Shown here: piece after piece, positions 7,505-16,766 of the stretch
How positions within the stretch are numbered: the first letter of the stretch is position 1
Layout of the letters: each line of letters begins with the position of its first letter
Origin: Myxococcales bacterium
GTDB lineage: Bacteria > Myxococcota_A > UBA9160 > UBA4427
Assembly (NCBI GenBank): GCA_012959865.1
Contig: DUCH01000129.1
Location: forward strand, 1-33,581
Direction: 5' to 3'
DNA: 33,581 bases
Position numbers and translations under genes: made by a program
The notes under the pieces: generated by a model
Seen by the model: only the letters and a program-made list of their open reading frames with translations
What the model was told of the DNA's origin: nothing
The model's database searches: none

Positions 7505-8988
7505 GCGGACCTCCTCTTCGTCGCGGGCCCACTCCCTCGCTCAACCTCCTCCGGGATCACAGCCTCCACCGGTGGTCGAGTCGAGAACACACCGTGCTGG
7601 GATTCGAACACTCGCTCCAGTGCCCGGGCGAACTGCAGTACCCCCCAATCATCCTGCCAACGTCCCACGATCTGAATGCCCACGGGCAAACCGGACTCTG
7701 TGAATCCACAGGGCATTGAAATCGCCGGATGCCCGGTCAAGGTCACGTAGTAGGCGGATTTCATCCAATCGATGTAGGTCTCCATGGCGACCCCGCCAAT
7801 GGACTCGGGGTAGCGGGTCGAAACCGGAAAGGGAGGTACCTGGCTGACCGGAAGCACCATGAACGGGTAGTCCTCCATCAGGACCCGGACACGCCGATAG
7901 ACTCGGCCACGCAGATTTTCGGCCCGGGCCACATCCGGGGCGGAGAGGGCGAGTCCCTGATCGATATTCCAAATCAGAGTGTCCTTGAGAAAACTGCGTG
8001 CGCCCTCGGGCAAGGCTGCAAAAGACTGGGCAAACTCCCATGCCCGCAAGATCTTGAAGGCCTCGTCGGCCCCGGACCAATCGGGCTCGGCGTCTTCCAC
8101 TTCGCAGCCCAGTTCCGCAAAGGCGCTCCGGCCCGCCTCGAGGACCGACGTCACCTGAGGATCCACGGGGAGGCCACCGAGGTTTCGGCTCCAGGCGACC
8201 CGAACTCCGCGAAAATCGCGATCCAAGGGCCGGGCAAATGCGTCCCCGGGCGTGGCCAGGGAAAGGGGCGCCCGGGGGTCGGGTCCGGCCATGGCTGAAA
8301 GCAGCAACGCCGTGTCCTCCACCGTCCGGGCCATGGGACCCAGCACCGAAAGCGGCGACCAAGGCGAGCGGCTCGGGTAAATGGGCACCCGTCCCGGGGA
8401 GGGACGCAAGCCCACGACGTTGCAGAAACTCGCTGGATTGCGCAGCGACCCCCCCATATCGCTGCCGTCCGCAATGGGCACCATACCGGTGGCCAGGGCC
8501 ACCGCCGCCCCGCCGCTGCTGCCCCCGCAAGTTCGCGCGGAATCCCAGGGATTCAGGGTTTCACCAAAGACCTCGTTGTAGGTCTGGGAGCCCGCGCCAA
8601 ATTCCGGCACATTGGTCTTGCCCAAGGTGATGGCGCCCGCCGCCCGCAGGCGCTGGACGATGAGGTCGTCGTGGTTGGGCACGTGGTCGGCGAGAAGTTT
8701 CGAGCCCGAGGTGCTGCGAATGCCCTCGGTCATCACGAGATCCTTGTGGGCGACAGGGAGGCCGTGAAGCGGACCCAATGTCCCTCCCCGGGCCTGGTAC
8801 TCGTCAGCCTCGGCCGCCCAGGCCAGGGCCCGCTCGGGAACAAGAGTCACTATGGCGTTGAGCTTCGGGTTGATGGCTTCGATGCGATCGAGGTGAAGTT
8901 CAACGAGTTCCCTGGCCGAAAGTTCCCCGGCACGAACCCGGCCGGCAAGCTCGGCTGCGCTCTGATAGTGGAGCACTGTCGCGCTCAT
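7501..8988 (-). CDS. Amidase signature family enzyme
   Basis: The 495-residue protein has the full Ser-cisSer-Lys triad of the amidase signature family: Lys82 in PVAHKDL, Ser157 in CGGSSGG, and nucleophile Ser181 in DMGGSLRNPA. The spacing of 75 and 24 residues equals that of fatty-acid amide hydrolase. These enzymes cleave C-N bonds in amides, aryl acylamides or carbamates; GatA is a relative, but the missing GatB/C neighbours and the C-terminal segment (WMKSAYYVTLTGHPAISMPCG) point to a catabolic amidase. I chose the ATG at 8988 because AGGAG lies seven bases upstream and the family N-terminus starts there; the frame stays open 52 codons further. It is followed by the HD hydrolase with a 4-bp overlap. 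Confidence 0.9.
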   Translation of the reverse strand: MSATVLHYQSAAELAGRVRAGELSARELVELHLDRIEAINPKLNAIVTLVPERALAWAAEADEYQARGGTLGPLHGLPVAHKDLVMTEGIRSTSGSKLLADHVPNHDDLIVQRLRAAGAITLGKTNVPEFGAGSQTYNEVFGETLNPWDSARTCGGSSGGAAVALATGMVPIADGSDMGGSLRNPASFCNVVGLRPSPGRVPIYPSRSPWSPLSVLGPMARTVEDTALLLSAMAGPDPRAPLSLATPGDAFARPLDRDFRGVRVAWSRNLGGLPVDPQVTSVLEAGRSAFAELGCEVEDAEPDWSGADEAFKILRAWEFAQSFAALPEGARSFLKDTLIWNIDQGLALSAPDVARAENLRGRVYRRVRVLMEDYPFMVLPVSQVPPFPVSTRYPESIGGVAMETYIDWMKSAYYVTLTGHPAISMPCGFTESGLPVGIQIVGRWQDDWGVLQFARALERVFESQHGVFSTRPPVEAVIPEEVERGSGPATKRRSA

Positions 8989-9041
8989 CCCGGAACTCCT
9001 CTCACGGCCAGCGCTCCAGTGAGCGATCACCAAGCTCGTTG

Positions 9042-9971
9042 TCAGTATCTTCTCTTGTGACCCGGTCTCAAGCGTCGAGCAGGTTTCACCGCCTCTTGGA
9101 TCCGCTTCTGCAATTTTGCTTTGAGGCGCTCCAGACGATCCCACCCGTCGCGCGACTCCAAGCGCTCGAGACCCGGGCGAGGTTGCTCGAGCCCGCGCTC
9201 GGTCAGTTCCAGCGCGGCCCCCAGTTCTCGCCGACTCTCAAGGAAATAAGCGTAGAAGAGATAATTGAGGGGCTCCTCGACATCGATATCCAGAGCGCGT
9301 TGATAGTATTTCTGGGCTCGCTTGCTGGAGCCACCCAAAAAAAAGGGCACCGCGTGATCGATCGTCCCCAGGGTTCGTGCGGCAGCCCCTTCGGCGAAAG
9401 CGGGATCCAACTCCAGGCTGCGGCGCAGGTGTCGGCGAATCGAACGAAGGGTAAAAATCATTTTCACCACCCCGACGGACTCGGCATAGAGCGCCGTATT
9501 GACACCGACTAGCAAATGACAAGGCGCACAATCGGGTTTCAGCTTCGTGGCCTCGAGCGCCGCATCACGCCCCTGGACGAAGAACGCTTCTTTTTCAGGT
9601 TTCTGTGTCGCCACTCGGTTGCCGAGGAAATAGCAGGTCATTGCGAGCCGCCAGGCCGCCTGCCAATCCTCTGGGTCAGCTCGATAGAGGGCCTCGTAGC
9701 GCTCGTTCGCAAAGATGGCCCGGGCGGAATCGGCCCGCTCCAGATAGGCCTGATCGGCGTCAGCGAAGCGCGGAGCCGGCTCCCAACCCGCCTCGGCGAC
9801 CGCCTCACCCGAATAAATTGAGACGAATCCGCCCAAAACCCCGAGGACAACGCATAGAAGCTTGCTGCATAGAAGCTTGCTGCAGCCGTTCCAACTCGCC
9901 GGGTAAATTATTCGGCCTCGAGTCGTCCGCTCGGCCGACTTTCGCTTTCCATCGATCTGCCCCTTGCTCAT
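9042..9971 (-). CDS. TPR-containing exported or membrane-anchored protein
   Basis: The 309 residues start with a basic segment, then a hydrophobic stretch (about 34-56) that looks like an uncleaved anchor or late signal peptide. They continue with helical repeat pairs such as DWQAAWRLAMTCYFLG, LKPDCAPCHLLVGVNTAL, LRRSLELDPAFAEGAAARTLG and AQKYYQRALDIDVEEPLNYLFYAYFL. The pattern, including a GGSSKRAQKYYQRAL element, recalls the TatT/TPR family linked to TRAP transport, but that match is tentative. It begins 48 bp after the RND pump gene on the same strand and ends 53 bp before the amidase. No ribosome site is obvious at 9971, so the true start could be downstream. A 15-bp tandem duplication sits in the anchor (see repeat). 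Confidence 0.6.
   Translation of the reverse strand: MSKGQIDGKRKSAERTTRGRIIYPASWNGCSKLLCSKLLCVVLGVLGGFVSIYSGEAVAEAGWEPAPRFADADQAYLERADSARAIFANERYEALYRADPEDWQAAWRLAMTCYFLGNRVATQKPEKEAFFVQGRDAALEATKLKPDCAPCHLLVGVNTALYAESVGVVKMIFTLRSIRRHLRRSLELDPAFAEGAAARTLGTIDHAVPFFLGGSSKRAQKYYQRALDIDVEEPLNYLFYAYFLESRRELGAALELTERGLEQPRPGLERLESRDGWDRLERLKAKLQKRIQEAVKPARRLRPGHKRRY
9852..9881 (-). repeat. 15-bp tandem duplication inside the TPR gene
   Basis: GCATAGAAGCTTGCT occurs twice in direct succession and is followed by GCA. The length is a multiple of three, so the frame is kept and the protein reads CSKLLCSKLLC at the edge of its hydrophobic anchor. It looks like a recent in-frame duplication. Confidence 0.85.
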
Positions 9972-10019
9972 GGGAACAAAGTAGAGAATTCGCGCGAGTT
10001 GGGGAATGGCCCTCGCCCC

Positions 10020-13000
10020 TCACTGCTTGATCGCCACGGTCTCCCCGCTGCTCCCGCCCCCGAATGTTTCACGAAAACTTCGCTTGACCCATTCCGTTGC
10101 ATCATCGAGCAGCAGATAAAAGACGGGGACCACGAGCAGTGTGAGCAGGGTCGAGGAAAACATTCCCATGGCGGTGGCAATCGCCATGGGGGCGCGGGTC
10201 TCGGAACCGGGACCAATGCCCAGGGCCGCGGGCAGAACACCGAATATCATCGAAATCGCCGTCATCAGTACCGGACGCATGCGGATCGGCGCCGCCGTCC
10301 GCATGGCCTCCACCTTGTCCATGCCACCGCGGCGCAATTGGTTCGCGTAGTCGACCAGTAGAATCGAATTTTTTGTCACCAAACCCAGTAATAGGATAAT
10401 CCCGATCATGCTGAAGATATTCAGGCTATGGCCAAAGAGCAGGAGCCCACCGAGAGCCCCCACCATGGAAAGCGGAAGGGCCAACATCACCGTGAGGGGA
10501 TGGATGAGGCTCTCAAACTGAGCGGCGAGAATCATGTAAATGACCAAAATTCCGAGCCCCATGGCAAGACCAAACTGATCGTTGCCCTCCTGCATGGCCT
10601 CGGCCTCTCCCGACATGGCGAGACTCATACCTACGGGCAGAATTTCCGCAGCAACCCTCTCGGCGTGCTCGACGGCTTCGGCGAGTTTGATCCCTTGGAG
10701 GTTGGCGCTGATATTGACGCTGCGCTGGCGATCGATCCGCGTGATTTCCGACGGAGCGGCGCCCATCTCGACGGTCACCAGATTTCGCAGCGCCACGGGC
10801 TCTCCGCTCCGATTGCGTACGTAGAGTGCCCCGATCGCATCGGGATCCGCCCGGTCTTCTCCGTCCATCCGCATACGAATATCGTACCGGCGACCGTCTT
10901 CCTTGAACGTTCCCACGTCCATTCCGCCCACCATCATTTGGATCGTCTGGGCAATGGACCGAGCATCGACCCCCATGGCGGCAGCTTTCTCACGGTCTGG
11001 CACCACCTTGAGTTCCGGGAGACCGAGTTTCAGGCTCTTGTCGAGATCGACGAAGCCCGGTACCGCCGAAAGCGCGGCGATGAACTCATCCGAGATCCGG
11101 TCGAGTTCCTGGAGAGAAAGATTTCCGCGCAGATCCACGTCGAAACCGCCGCCCCGGCTCATCATGGACTCGCCGGGATTGAAAATCCGGATCTGCCGCC
11201 CGGGAATCGAACCCAATTCCTTCCGCGCCGCCCCGATCACGTCCATCACACTCCGGGTGCGCTCTTCGTTGCTGGCGAGGGTGCCGAAGATCATCGAACG
11301 ATTGCTCCGGCTGGTGGGGTCGTAACCGCCTCCGGTGCCCGCGGCCGAGAAGATGCCAACGACCTCGGGTTGAGCGAGAAACCAGGCCTCGTCTTGTTTC
11401 ATGTACTCCAGCGAAGCCTGCAAAGAAGTTCCGGGCAGCGCCTCGGAGTTGCTGAAGAAAATTCCCTCGTCCGAAGGCGGAAAGAATTCCCGCTTGAGTT
11501 GCGTCCCGAAGACAACAGCCAGACCCAACGAGGCCAGGGTTGCTGTGGCCGTCAGGGCACGATGGCGGAGACTCAGATCCAGCGCGCGACGGTAGCCATT
11601 TTCCAGCCCCCCGAAGCCGCGCTCGAGCCGCGCATAGATACTCTTTGCGCTGCGCGGTTTGGGGGGTGGCATGCGCGCGGCAAGCATCGGGGTCACTGTC
11701 AGCGCGACGAAAAGCGAGATCATCACGCTCCCGGCGACCACCAGCCCAAACTCGCCCAGGAAGCTGCCCACCAGCCCCTCTACGAAAAACACGGGGATGA
11801 AGACTGCCGCCACCGAAACCGTCGCCGCCGTGGCCGCAAAGGCGATCTCCCGGGTGCCGGCCTTTGCGGCAGCCTTGGCATTTTCACCCTGCTCCCGGTG
11901 TCTCTCGATATTCTCGAGCACCACGATGGCATCGTCGATGACCACGCCCACCGCCAAGGTCATTCCCAGCAGCGTCATGGTGTTTAGCGTGAAACCAAAC
12001 AGCCAGACTAGACCGAAGGTTGCCACCAGGGAGACGGGAATCGCCAGGGCGACGATTAGCGTCGGCCGGGTTCGACGTAGGAAGACAAAGACGGTGAGGA
12101 CGGCCAGAAGCGCACCGACAACCAGAGTGAACTGGGTTTCTGCGACGGCTTCGCGCACACCCCTCGAAAAGTCGATAAAGCCGTCGCTATTTTCGAACTC
12201 GATGCCCTTGGGCAAGACGAGCTCGATCTCGTCGATGCGCCGCAGAACTTCGTCGACGATTCCCACGGTATTGCCACCCGATTGCTTGCGAATCCCCAAG
12301 CCTACGGTTTCTGCCCCGTTGTAGCGGGCGATCACATCTTGATCTTCGGCGCCGTCTTCGACCCGTGCTACATCGCGCAACAGAACCGGGGCACCGTCGA
12401 CATGGCTCACCACCATCCGTTCCAAGGACTGGATGGTCTCAAACTCAGCATCGGTGGTCACCGCATACTCGACTCGTTCGCCCTCTACCTTGCCCGCGGG
12501 CAATTCGACATGTTCCCGTTTGAAGGCCTGAAAAACATCGATGGCCGAAAGCTGGCGCGCGCGAAGCGCCTCACCATCGAGCCAGATCCGGACATTGCGT
12601 TCAAGGCCGCCGAATATTGCGACCCCCGCGACACCCTGAATGGTTTCGAAGCGCGGATTGATCTGGCGTTTGACCGCCTCCATGGTAGCCACCGCACTCT
12701 TGCTGGTCTTGAGCGGAATCCAAAGCACCGGCTGGTCGTTGGGATTGAAGGTATTCACCATGGGGGGCTCAACTGCGGCCGGGAGCTCGTAGCGAGCCTG
12801 GGCGACTTTATCCCGCACCTCCTGCGCCGCGACATCCAGATCGGTCCCGAGTTCAAACTCAACCTGGATCATCGACGCACCGCGAAAGCTCGTCGAAGAG
12901 ATTTTGCGAACGCCCGCGATGGTGTTGAAGCCCTCTTCAAGGACATCGGTCACGTCTTCTTCCATGCCTTCGGGCGTGGCGTCATCGAGCAGTGACGTCA

Positions 13001-13139
13001 CCGAAAGCACGGGGAATTCCATATTGGGAAACTGGTCTACCCCAAGCCGGTTGTAGCCGAGCACGCCAAATACGATAAGCGCAAGGATCATCATCCAGGT
13101 CAGAACCGGACGTTCGATGGAGAGGTCGGAGAGGCTCAC
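10020..13139 (-). CDS. RND efflux pump inner-membrane transporter (AcrB/HAE1 type)
   Basis: The 1039-residue length and twofold organisation are standard for hydrophobe/amphiphile efflux RND pumps. Evidence includes the N-terminal SIERPVLTWMMILALIVFGVL helix, the proton-relay Asp pair in GVVIDDAIVVLENIERH (about 400-415), and the matching lysine of the second half in LGLVTKNSILLVDYANQ. Both porter regions are present, for example the TQLKREFFPPSDEGIF segment after helix 7. It should expel drugs, lipids or solvents with proton-motive force. The GTG start overlaps the stop codon of the membrane-fusion gene by 4 bp. No outer-membrane channel gene is nearby, so a TolC-like partner must be encoded elsewhere. 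Expression is probably controlled by the upstream TetR repressor. Confidence 0.95.
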   Translation of the reverse strand: MSLSDLSIERPVLTWMMILALIVFGVLGYNRLGVDQFPNMEFPVLSVTSLLDDATPEGMEEDVTDVLEEGFNTIAGVRKISSTSFRGASMIQVEFELGTDLDVAAQEVRDKVAQARYELPAAVEPPMVNTFNPNDQPVLWIPLKTSKSAVATMEAVKRQINPRFETIQGVAGVAIFGGLERNVRIWLDGEALRARQLSAIDVFQAFKREHVELPAGKVEGERVEYAVTTDAEFETIQSLERMVVSHVDGAPVLLRDVARVEDGAEDQDVIARYNGAETVGLGIRKQSGGNTVGIVDEVLRRIDEIELVLPKGIEFENSDGFIDFSRGVREAVAETQFTLVVGALLAVLTVFVFLRRTRPTLIVALAIPVSLVATFGLVWLFGFTLNTMTLLGMTLAVGVVIDDAIVVLENIERHREQGENAKAAAKAGTREIAFAATAATVSVAAVFIPVFFVEGLVGSFLGEFGLVVAGSVMISLFVALTVTPMLAARMPPPKPRSAKSIYARLERGFGGLENGYRRALDLSLRHRALTATATLASLGLAVVFGTQLKREFFPPSDEGIFFSNSEALPGTSLQASLEYMKQDEAWFLAQPEVVGIFSAAGTGGGYDPTSRSNRSMIFGTLASNEERTRSVMDVIGAARKELGSIPGRQIRIFNPGESMMSRGGGFDVDLRGNLSLQELDRISDEFIAALSAVPGFVDLDKSLKLGLPELKVVPDREKAAAMGVDARSIAQTIQMMVGGMDVGTFKEDGRRYDIRMRMDGEDRADPDAIGALYVRNRSGEPVALRNLVTVEMGAAPSEITRIDRQRSVNISANLQGIKLAEAVEHAERVAAEILPVGMSLAMSGEAEAMQEGNDQFGLAMGLGILVIYMILAAQFESLIHPLTVMLALPLSMVGALGGLLLFGHSLNIFSMIGIILLLGLVTKNSILLVDYANQLRRGGMDKVEAMRTAAPIRMRPVLMTAISMIFGVLPAALGIGPGSETRAPMAIATAMGMFSSTLLTLLVVPVFYLLLDDATEWVKRSFRETFGGGSSGETVAIKQ

Positions 13140-14302
13140 CCGTCCACTCCTGAAGCCAGGGAGGAAACGGGGGCGGCGACCTGGGGCTCAGCGACGGGAC
13201 GTCCATCGCGGGTACGAATCGATACCGCTCCGCCATCGAGGAGATTCGCCTGGCCCCGAACCACCACCTGATCTCCGGCGTCAAGCTCCCCGCGCACCTC
13301 GACCCAACCGTCGACGAATACCCCGGTGGTGACGTGGACCCGTTGCACGCGGTCGGTCCCCACCATCCGGTACAACGCCGCCCCTGAAGCCCGCTGGATC
13401 AGGGCCTCCTCGGGCACCATCAAGACATCCCCCCGTTCGCTCACGCCCAGTTCAATATGGGCAAACAGACCGGGCCGAAGTCGGCTATCCGCATTCGAAA
13501 GTTCTGCTTTGACCCGAAGGGTTCGAGTCAGAGAGTCTATGGTGGGCGACACCACTGTGACGATGGCGGCAAAGCGCTCTTCGGGAAACGGAGCCAAACT
13601 GACCTCGACGCTCTGACCGGGACGGACTCGCCCGGAATCCACCTCCGCGACCGAAAATTCCGCCTCGATGGGGTCAAGGGTGACGATTTCGAAGAGGGGA
13701 AGACCCACGCTCAAATACTCGCCCACACTGACACTGCGCAGCGCCACCAGACCCGAAAAGGGCGTGCGCACCGACGCATCGGCCAACGCCCGCCGGGCCA
13801 GACCCACCCGGGCCTCGCTGGCACCCTTGCGCGAATGGGCGAGTTTCAATGCCGTCCGCGCTTCGTCGAGTCGCGACTGCGAAGCCGCATCGCGTTTTTT
13901 GAGGTTCTGAATCCGGTCCATCGCGCGCCAGGTCTCCACCACCTGGGCGCTGGCTTCGGTCAACTGGGCATCGGCGCTCGCGAGTTCCAGTTCTCGACGC
14001 TGGGGATCGATCTCCAGAAGAATCTGTCCCGCGCTGACCGCCTCTCCCTCCTCTACCAAAATCGACGTCACCTGGCCGGGAATCTGAGCCGCAATCGTTG
14101 CTTCGGCCTTGGCCACAAGTTGCCCCGTCGCCGTGATCCGGTCGATCACATCGCGAACGACGACCCGCGAAACCATGACCGGCGGCGCGAGCTGCGAATT
14201 GGCCGGAGGCTCGGCGTCCTCGGCGCAGCCAAGAACAAAAAGGAAAAACAAACCAGCAACGGCTGGCATCACGAAACGCCCGTAGCAATTTTTTAGGGCC
14301 AT
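13136..14302 (-). CDS. RND membrane-fusion (periplasmic adaptor) lipoprotein
   Basis: The 388-residue adaptor links the RND pump to an outer-membrane channel. It has a lipoprotein signal with Cys26 in FVLGC. The HlyD/AcrA-type body follows: biotinyl-lipoyl half (ATIAAQIPGQVTSILVEEGE, about 75-95), an alpha-helical hairpin (about 110-175 with RIQNLKKRDAASQSRLDEAR), the second lipoyl half (ASVRTPFSGLVALRSVSVGEYL), beta-barrel (VEVSLAPFPEERFAA), and a membrane-proximal domain ending near residue 370. The ATG at 14302 is preceded by GGGGAG. An ATG further upstream would overlap the tetR stop region. It lies 19 bp after tetR and overlaps the pump gene by 4 bp. Confidence 0.93.
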   Translation of the reverse strand: MALKNCYGRFVMPAVAGLFFLFVLGCAEDAEPPANSQLAPPVMVSRVVVRDVIDRITATGQLVAKAEATIAAQIPGQVTSILVEEGEAVSAGQILLEIDPQRRELELASADAQLTEASAQVVETWRAMDRIQNLKKRDAASQSRLDEARTALKLAHSRKGASEARVGLARRALADASVRTPFSGLVALRSVSVGEYLSVGLPLFEIVTLDPIEAEFSVAEVDSGRVRPGQSVEVSLAPFPEERFAAIVTVVSPTIDSLTRTLRVKAELSNADSRLRPGLFAHIELGVSERGDVLMVPEEALIQRASGAALYRMVGTDRVQRVHVTTGVFVDGWVEVRGELDAGDQVVVRGQANLLDGGAVSIRTRDGRPVAEPQVAAPVSSLASGVDG

Positions 14303-14321
14303 GGTGGCTCCCCTTCTCCGA

Positions 14322-14966
14322 TCAACTTTCGACATTATTCCCGCCCCCAAACTCCAGCGAAGGTAAAAATTCCGCCAGCCAGCCCGCCAAGAGAACATCG
14401 ACACTCGCTTCCAGGAGATTCGGATTCCAATCGAAGTCGGGCTGAACCGCGGGAAGGGAAATCAAACCGTGCAAGCAGGCCCATAGCGATTGCCGGATCA
14501 ATTCGAGTCGCACTTCGCTGATCTGGCCGCTCTGGATCAGAGCGTTCAAGGGCTTCGACATCAGGTCGACGGCCTTCTGGTGCGCCGAGTCCGGAGGCAG
14601 TTCGTGGGCTTTCGGCTGGTTCATCAGATAATAGTGGGTGGGATTGCGAATCCCCCAGCGCGCGAAATCGAGGCAGAGGGCTCGAGCCTGGGCCACAGGA
14701 TTCGCCTTGGCGGGGGCTCGTTCCAATTGCGCCACAAGATCCTCCAGCCTCTCCTCGAGTACGGCATCGATGAGCCCCGGTTTGTCGCCGAAATAGTGAT
14801 AGATAGTGGGCGCCGAGTAGCCGCAGCGCTCGACCAGACCGCGCATGGAGAAACCCCCTAGCCCCGATTCGGCGAGCAGAGACTCGGTGGCATCCAGAAT
14901 CGTACGCCGGGCATCGGCGCGATTTTGCTGACGCCGCAACTCGGCGGCTTGAGCGGGGGGGGACAT
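14322..14966 (-). CDS. TetR/AcrR family transcriptional repressor
   Basis: The 214-residue protein has the N-terminal TetR helix-turn-helix at about residues 17-64 (ARRTILDATESLLAESG, then MRGLVERCGYSAPTIYHYFG) and a ligand-binding domain of mostly helical, unrecognised sequence. It is the first gene of the run tetR-adaptor-pump and is divergent from the acyl-CoA ligase gene. A paired palindrome between the two (15035-15066) is the likely operator. It probably represses the efflux operon, itself, and perhaps the ligase, and is released by a substrate of the pump. The ribosome site GAGGG lies seven bases before ATG. Confidence 0.9.
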   Translation of the reverse strand: MSPPAQAAELRRQQNRADARRTILDATESLLAESGLGGFSMRGLVERCGYSAPTIYHYFGDKPGLIDAVLEERLEDLVAQLERAPAKANPVAQARALCLDFARWGIRNPTHYYLMNQPKAHELPPDSAHQKAVDLMSKPLNALIQSGQISEVRLELIRQSLWACLHGLISLPAVQPDFDWNPNLLEASVDVLLAGWLAEFLPSLEFGGGNNVES

Positions 14967-15034
14967 AGGGGAACCCTCATCGGCTGAACGAACTGGGTAG
15001 ACGGCCTGCCCCCGGCGACACCGTGGAGCGGCTC

Positions 15035-15066
15035 CTAACGGCGTTTCATTAGTGTAACGACGTTAG
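15035..15066. promoter_or_regulatory. Candidate TetR operator: paired palindrome
   Basis: Arms CTAACGGCGTT (15035-15045) and AACGACGTTAG (15056-15066) are inverted repeats with one mismatch around a 10-bp spacer. Each arm is itself nearly palindromic (TAACG-N-CGTTT and TAACG-A-CGTTA), with centres 19 bp apart, close to two helical turns. That geometry fits two TetR dimers side by side, as in QacR. It lies 69-100 bp upstream of the tetR ATG and about 170 bp from the divergent ligase ATG. Confidence 0.65.
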
Positions 15067-15236
15067 CATCGGACTTCTTTTAGCACACGGTTCGGTAAGA
15101 TCAAACTTCCCATCGGGAGACAGCCTGCCAAAGTTCCTGGCCAGACCTCCCTCAGGGGCTGTAGAGCACTCGAACGCTGGCCGAAGGGCGGGGGTCCCGG
15201 TCCCGCCGCCCGTTGGAGGCCAGGAGAATTCACGGA

Positions 15237-16757
15237 ATGGATACTTCCGAAAATAGCCACCTGGCCCCCACGGCAGAATTTGACCCCAGTGCCGGAGGGG
15301 CCGGCTCCCTGACCCGATCTTGGGCCACCCACTGGAACAAGACCCCCGAGCGGCCCTGCTTGTTTTTTGGCCCGGGCGAAACCCTGAGCTACGGCGAACT
15401 CGAAGCCGCATCCCGGCGGGCCGCGTCCCGGCTTCATGGAACCGGATTGGTTGCCGGAGATCGCATTCTGCTTTCTTCGGCGAACTGCGCTCACCTCGTG
15501 ATTGCCCACATCGCCTGCCTGCGGTTGGGGCTGGTGGTCGTCCCCACCAACACCGCGTACCGCGAGGCCGAAGTCAGGCACGTGGTTGCCGACGCCCGGC
15601 CCCGAGCCGCCCTTGTCGACGATCCCCAGCGCGGGCTTTGGATTCAGTCCGCAAACGACCGCATTCACGTCGTCTCGCCCGACCTTCCCCTGCCCGACGC
15701 ACCGACCCCCGAACTCGATATCGCGGCGCCGAATGACCCCGCTCTCATCGGCTACACATCGGGAACGACTGGACGACCCAAAGGGGCAGTCCTTTCCCAC
15801 CAGAACCTGCTGTCCAGCGTCGAGTCTCTTCGCTTGGCTTGGCGCTGGACTTCCGACGACCGCCTGATCCTAACCCTCCCCCTTTTTCACATGCACGGGC
15901 TGGGCGTCGGGCTTCATGGAACCCTCCACGCCGGCGCCAGCGCGGTGGTGCTCTCGGGTTTCGAACCCGACTCGCTGTTTGACGCCATCGCGGAAAACGA
16001 GGCCACTCTGTTCTTCGGTGTGCCCACCCACTATCACCGCTTGATCGAGTCCACCCGGGTGGAAGAACTCGCCCGGCTCCGGCTCTGCGTTTCCGGGTCC
16101 GCCCCGCTGCCCGCCGATCTCCACACCCGATTCGAAGCACGAACTGGCCAGCGCATCGTCGAGCGATATGGGATGACGGAAACCGTCATGCTGGTCTCCA
16201 ACCCAATCGAAGGCGAACGCCGTCCGGGCAGCGTTGGGCTGCCCTTGCCCGGAGTCGAAATGCGTTTGGTGGGCGACCCCGGCGAGATCGAAGTTCGCGG
16301 CCCCAACGTTTTTACGGGGTATTGGGAGCGACCCGAAGCCAACGCCGAAGCTTTCCGAGCCGACGGTTTCTTCCGCACCGGTGATCTCGGGGAACTCGAC
16401 GATGCGGGCTACCTCACCATCACCGGGCGTGCCCGGGAACTTCTGATCAGTGGGGGGTACAACGTTTATCCGCGTGAGGTCGAAGAGGCCTTGGGCGAAC
16501 ACTCTGGGATCACCGAATGCGCCGTAGTCGGCACCCCCTCTCGTGAGTGGGGCGACACCATCACGGCCTACGTGGTGACTCGTCCCGAAGACTCCATCAC
16601 CGCCGAGGGAATTCGCGATTTCCTTGCCCCGCGCCTGGCCCCGTACAAACACCCGCGTATCGTGCACCACATCCAAGCCCTGCCGCGCAATGCCCTCGGC
16701 AAAGTCCAGAAGCACCGCCTGGACGATGGACGCGTCCTCGACGAAGAACCGGCTTGA
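15237..16757 (+). CDS. Acyl-CoA synthetase, malonyl-CoA synthetase (MatB)-like
   Basis: The 506-residue enzyme belongs to the ANL adenylating superfamily and should form an acyl-CoA from acid, ATP and CoA. The phosphate-binding loop starts at Gly172 (GYTSGTTGRPKG). The adenine/ATP motif is YGMTET at Tyr311, the hinge region is TGDLGELDDAGYLTITGR, and the catalytic lysine is Lys489 in NALGKVQK. The stretch after YGMTET (SNPIEGERRPGSVGLPLPGV) is close to what I recall of malonyl-CoA synthetases, which is why I favour a short dicarboxylic or methylmalonate-type substrate. Related medium-chain or aryl acid ligases cannot be excluded. The ATG has AGGAG 10 bases upstream. It converges with the CoA transferase 9 bp downstream. 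Confidence 0.85.
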   Translation: MDTSENSHLAPTAEFDPSAGGAGSLTRSWATHWNKTPERPCLFFGPGETLSYGELEAASRRAASRLHGTGLVAGDRILLSSANCAHLVIAHIACLRLGLVVVPTNTAYREAEVRHVVADARPRAALVDDPQRGLWIQSANDRIHVVSPDLPLPDAPTPELDIAAPNDPALIGYTSGTTGRPKGAVLSHQNLLSSVESLRLAWRWTSDDRLILTLPLFHMHGLGVGLHGTLHAGASAVVLSGFEPDSLFDAIAENEATLFFGVPTHYHRLIESTRVEELARLRLCVSGSAPLPADLHTRFEARTGQRIVERYGMTETVMLVSNPIEGERRPGSVGLPLPGVEMRLVGDPGEIEVRGPNVFTGYWERPEANAEAFRADGFFRTGDLGELDDAGYLTITGRARELLISGGYNVYPREVEEALGEHSGITECAVVGTPSREWGDTITAYVVTRPEDSITAEGIRDFLAPRLAPYKHPRIVHHIQALPRNALGKVQKHRLDDGRVLDEEPA

Positions 16758-16766
16758 GATGTCCCG

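Noticed and set aside
10428-11987. 519-codon plus-strand open frame
   Set aside because: Antisense to the RND pump, which has full family homology; His/Gly/Arg-rich shadow.
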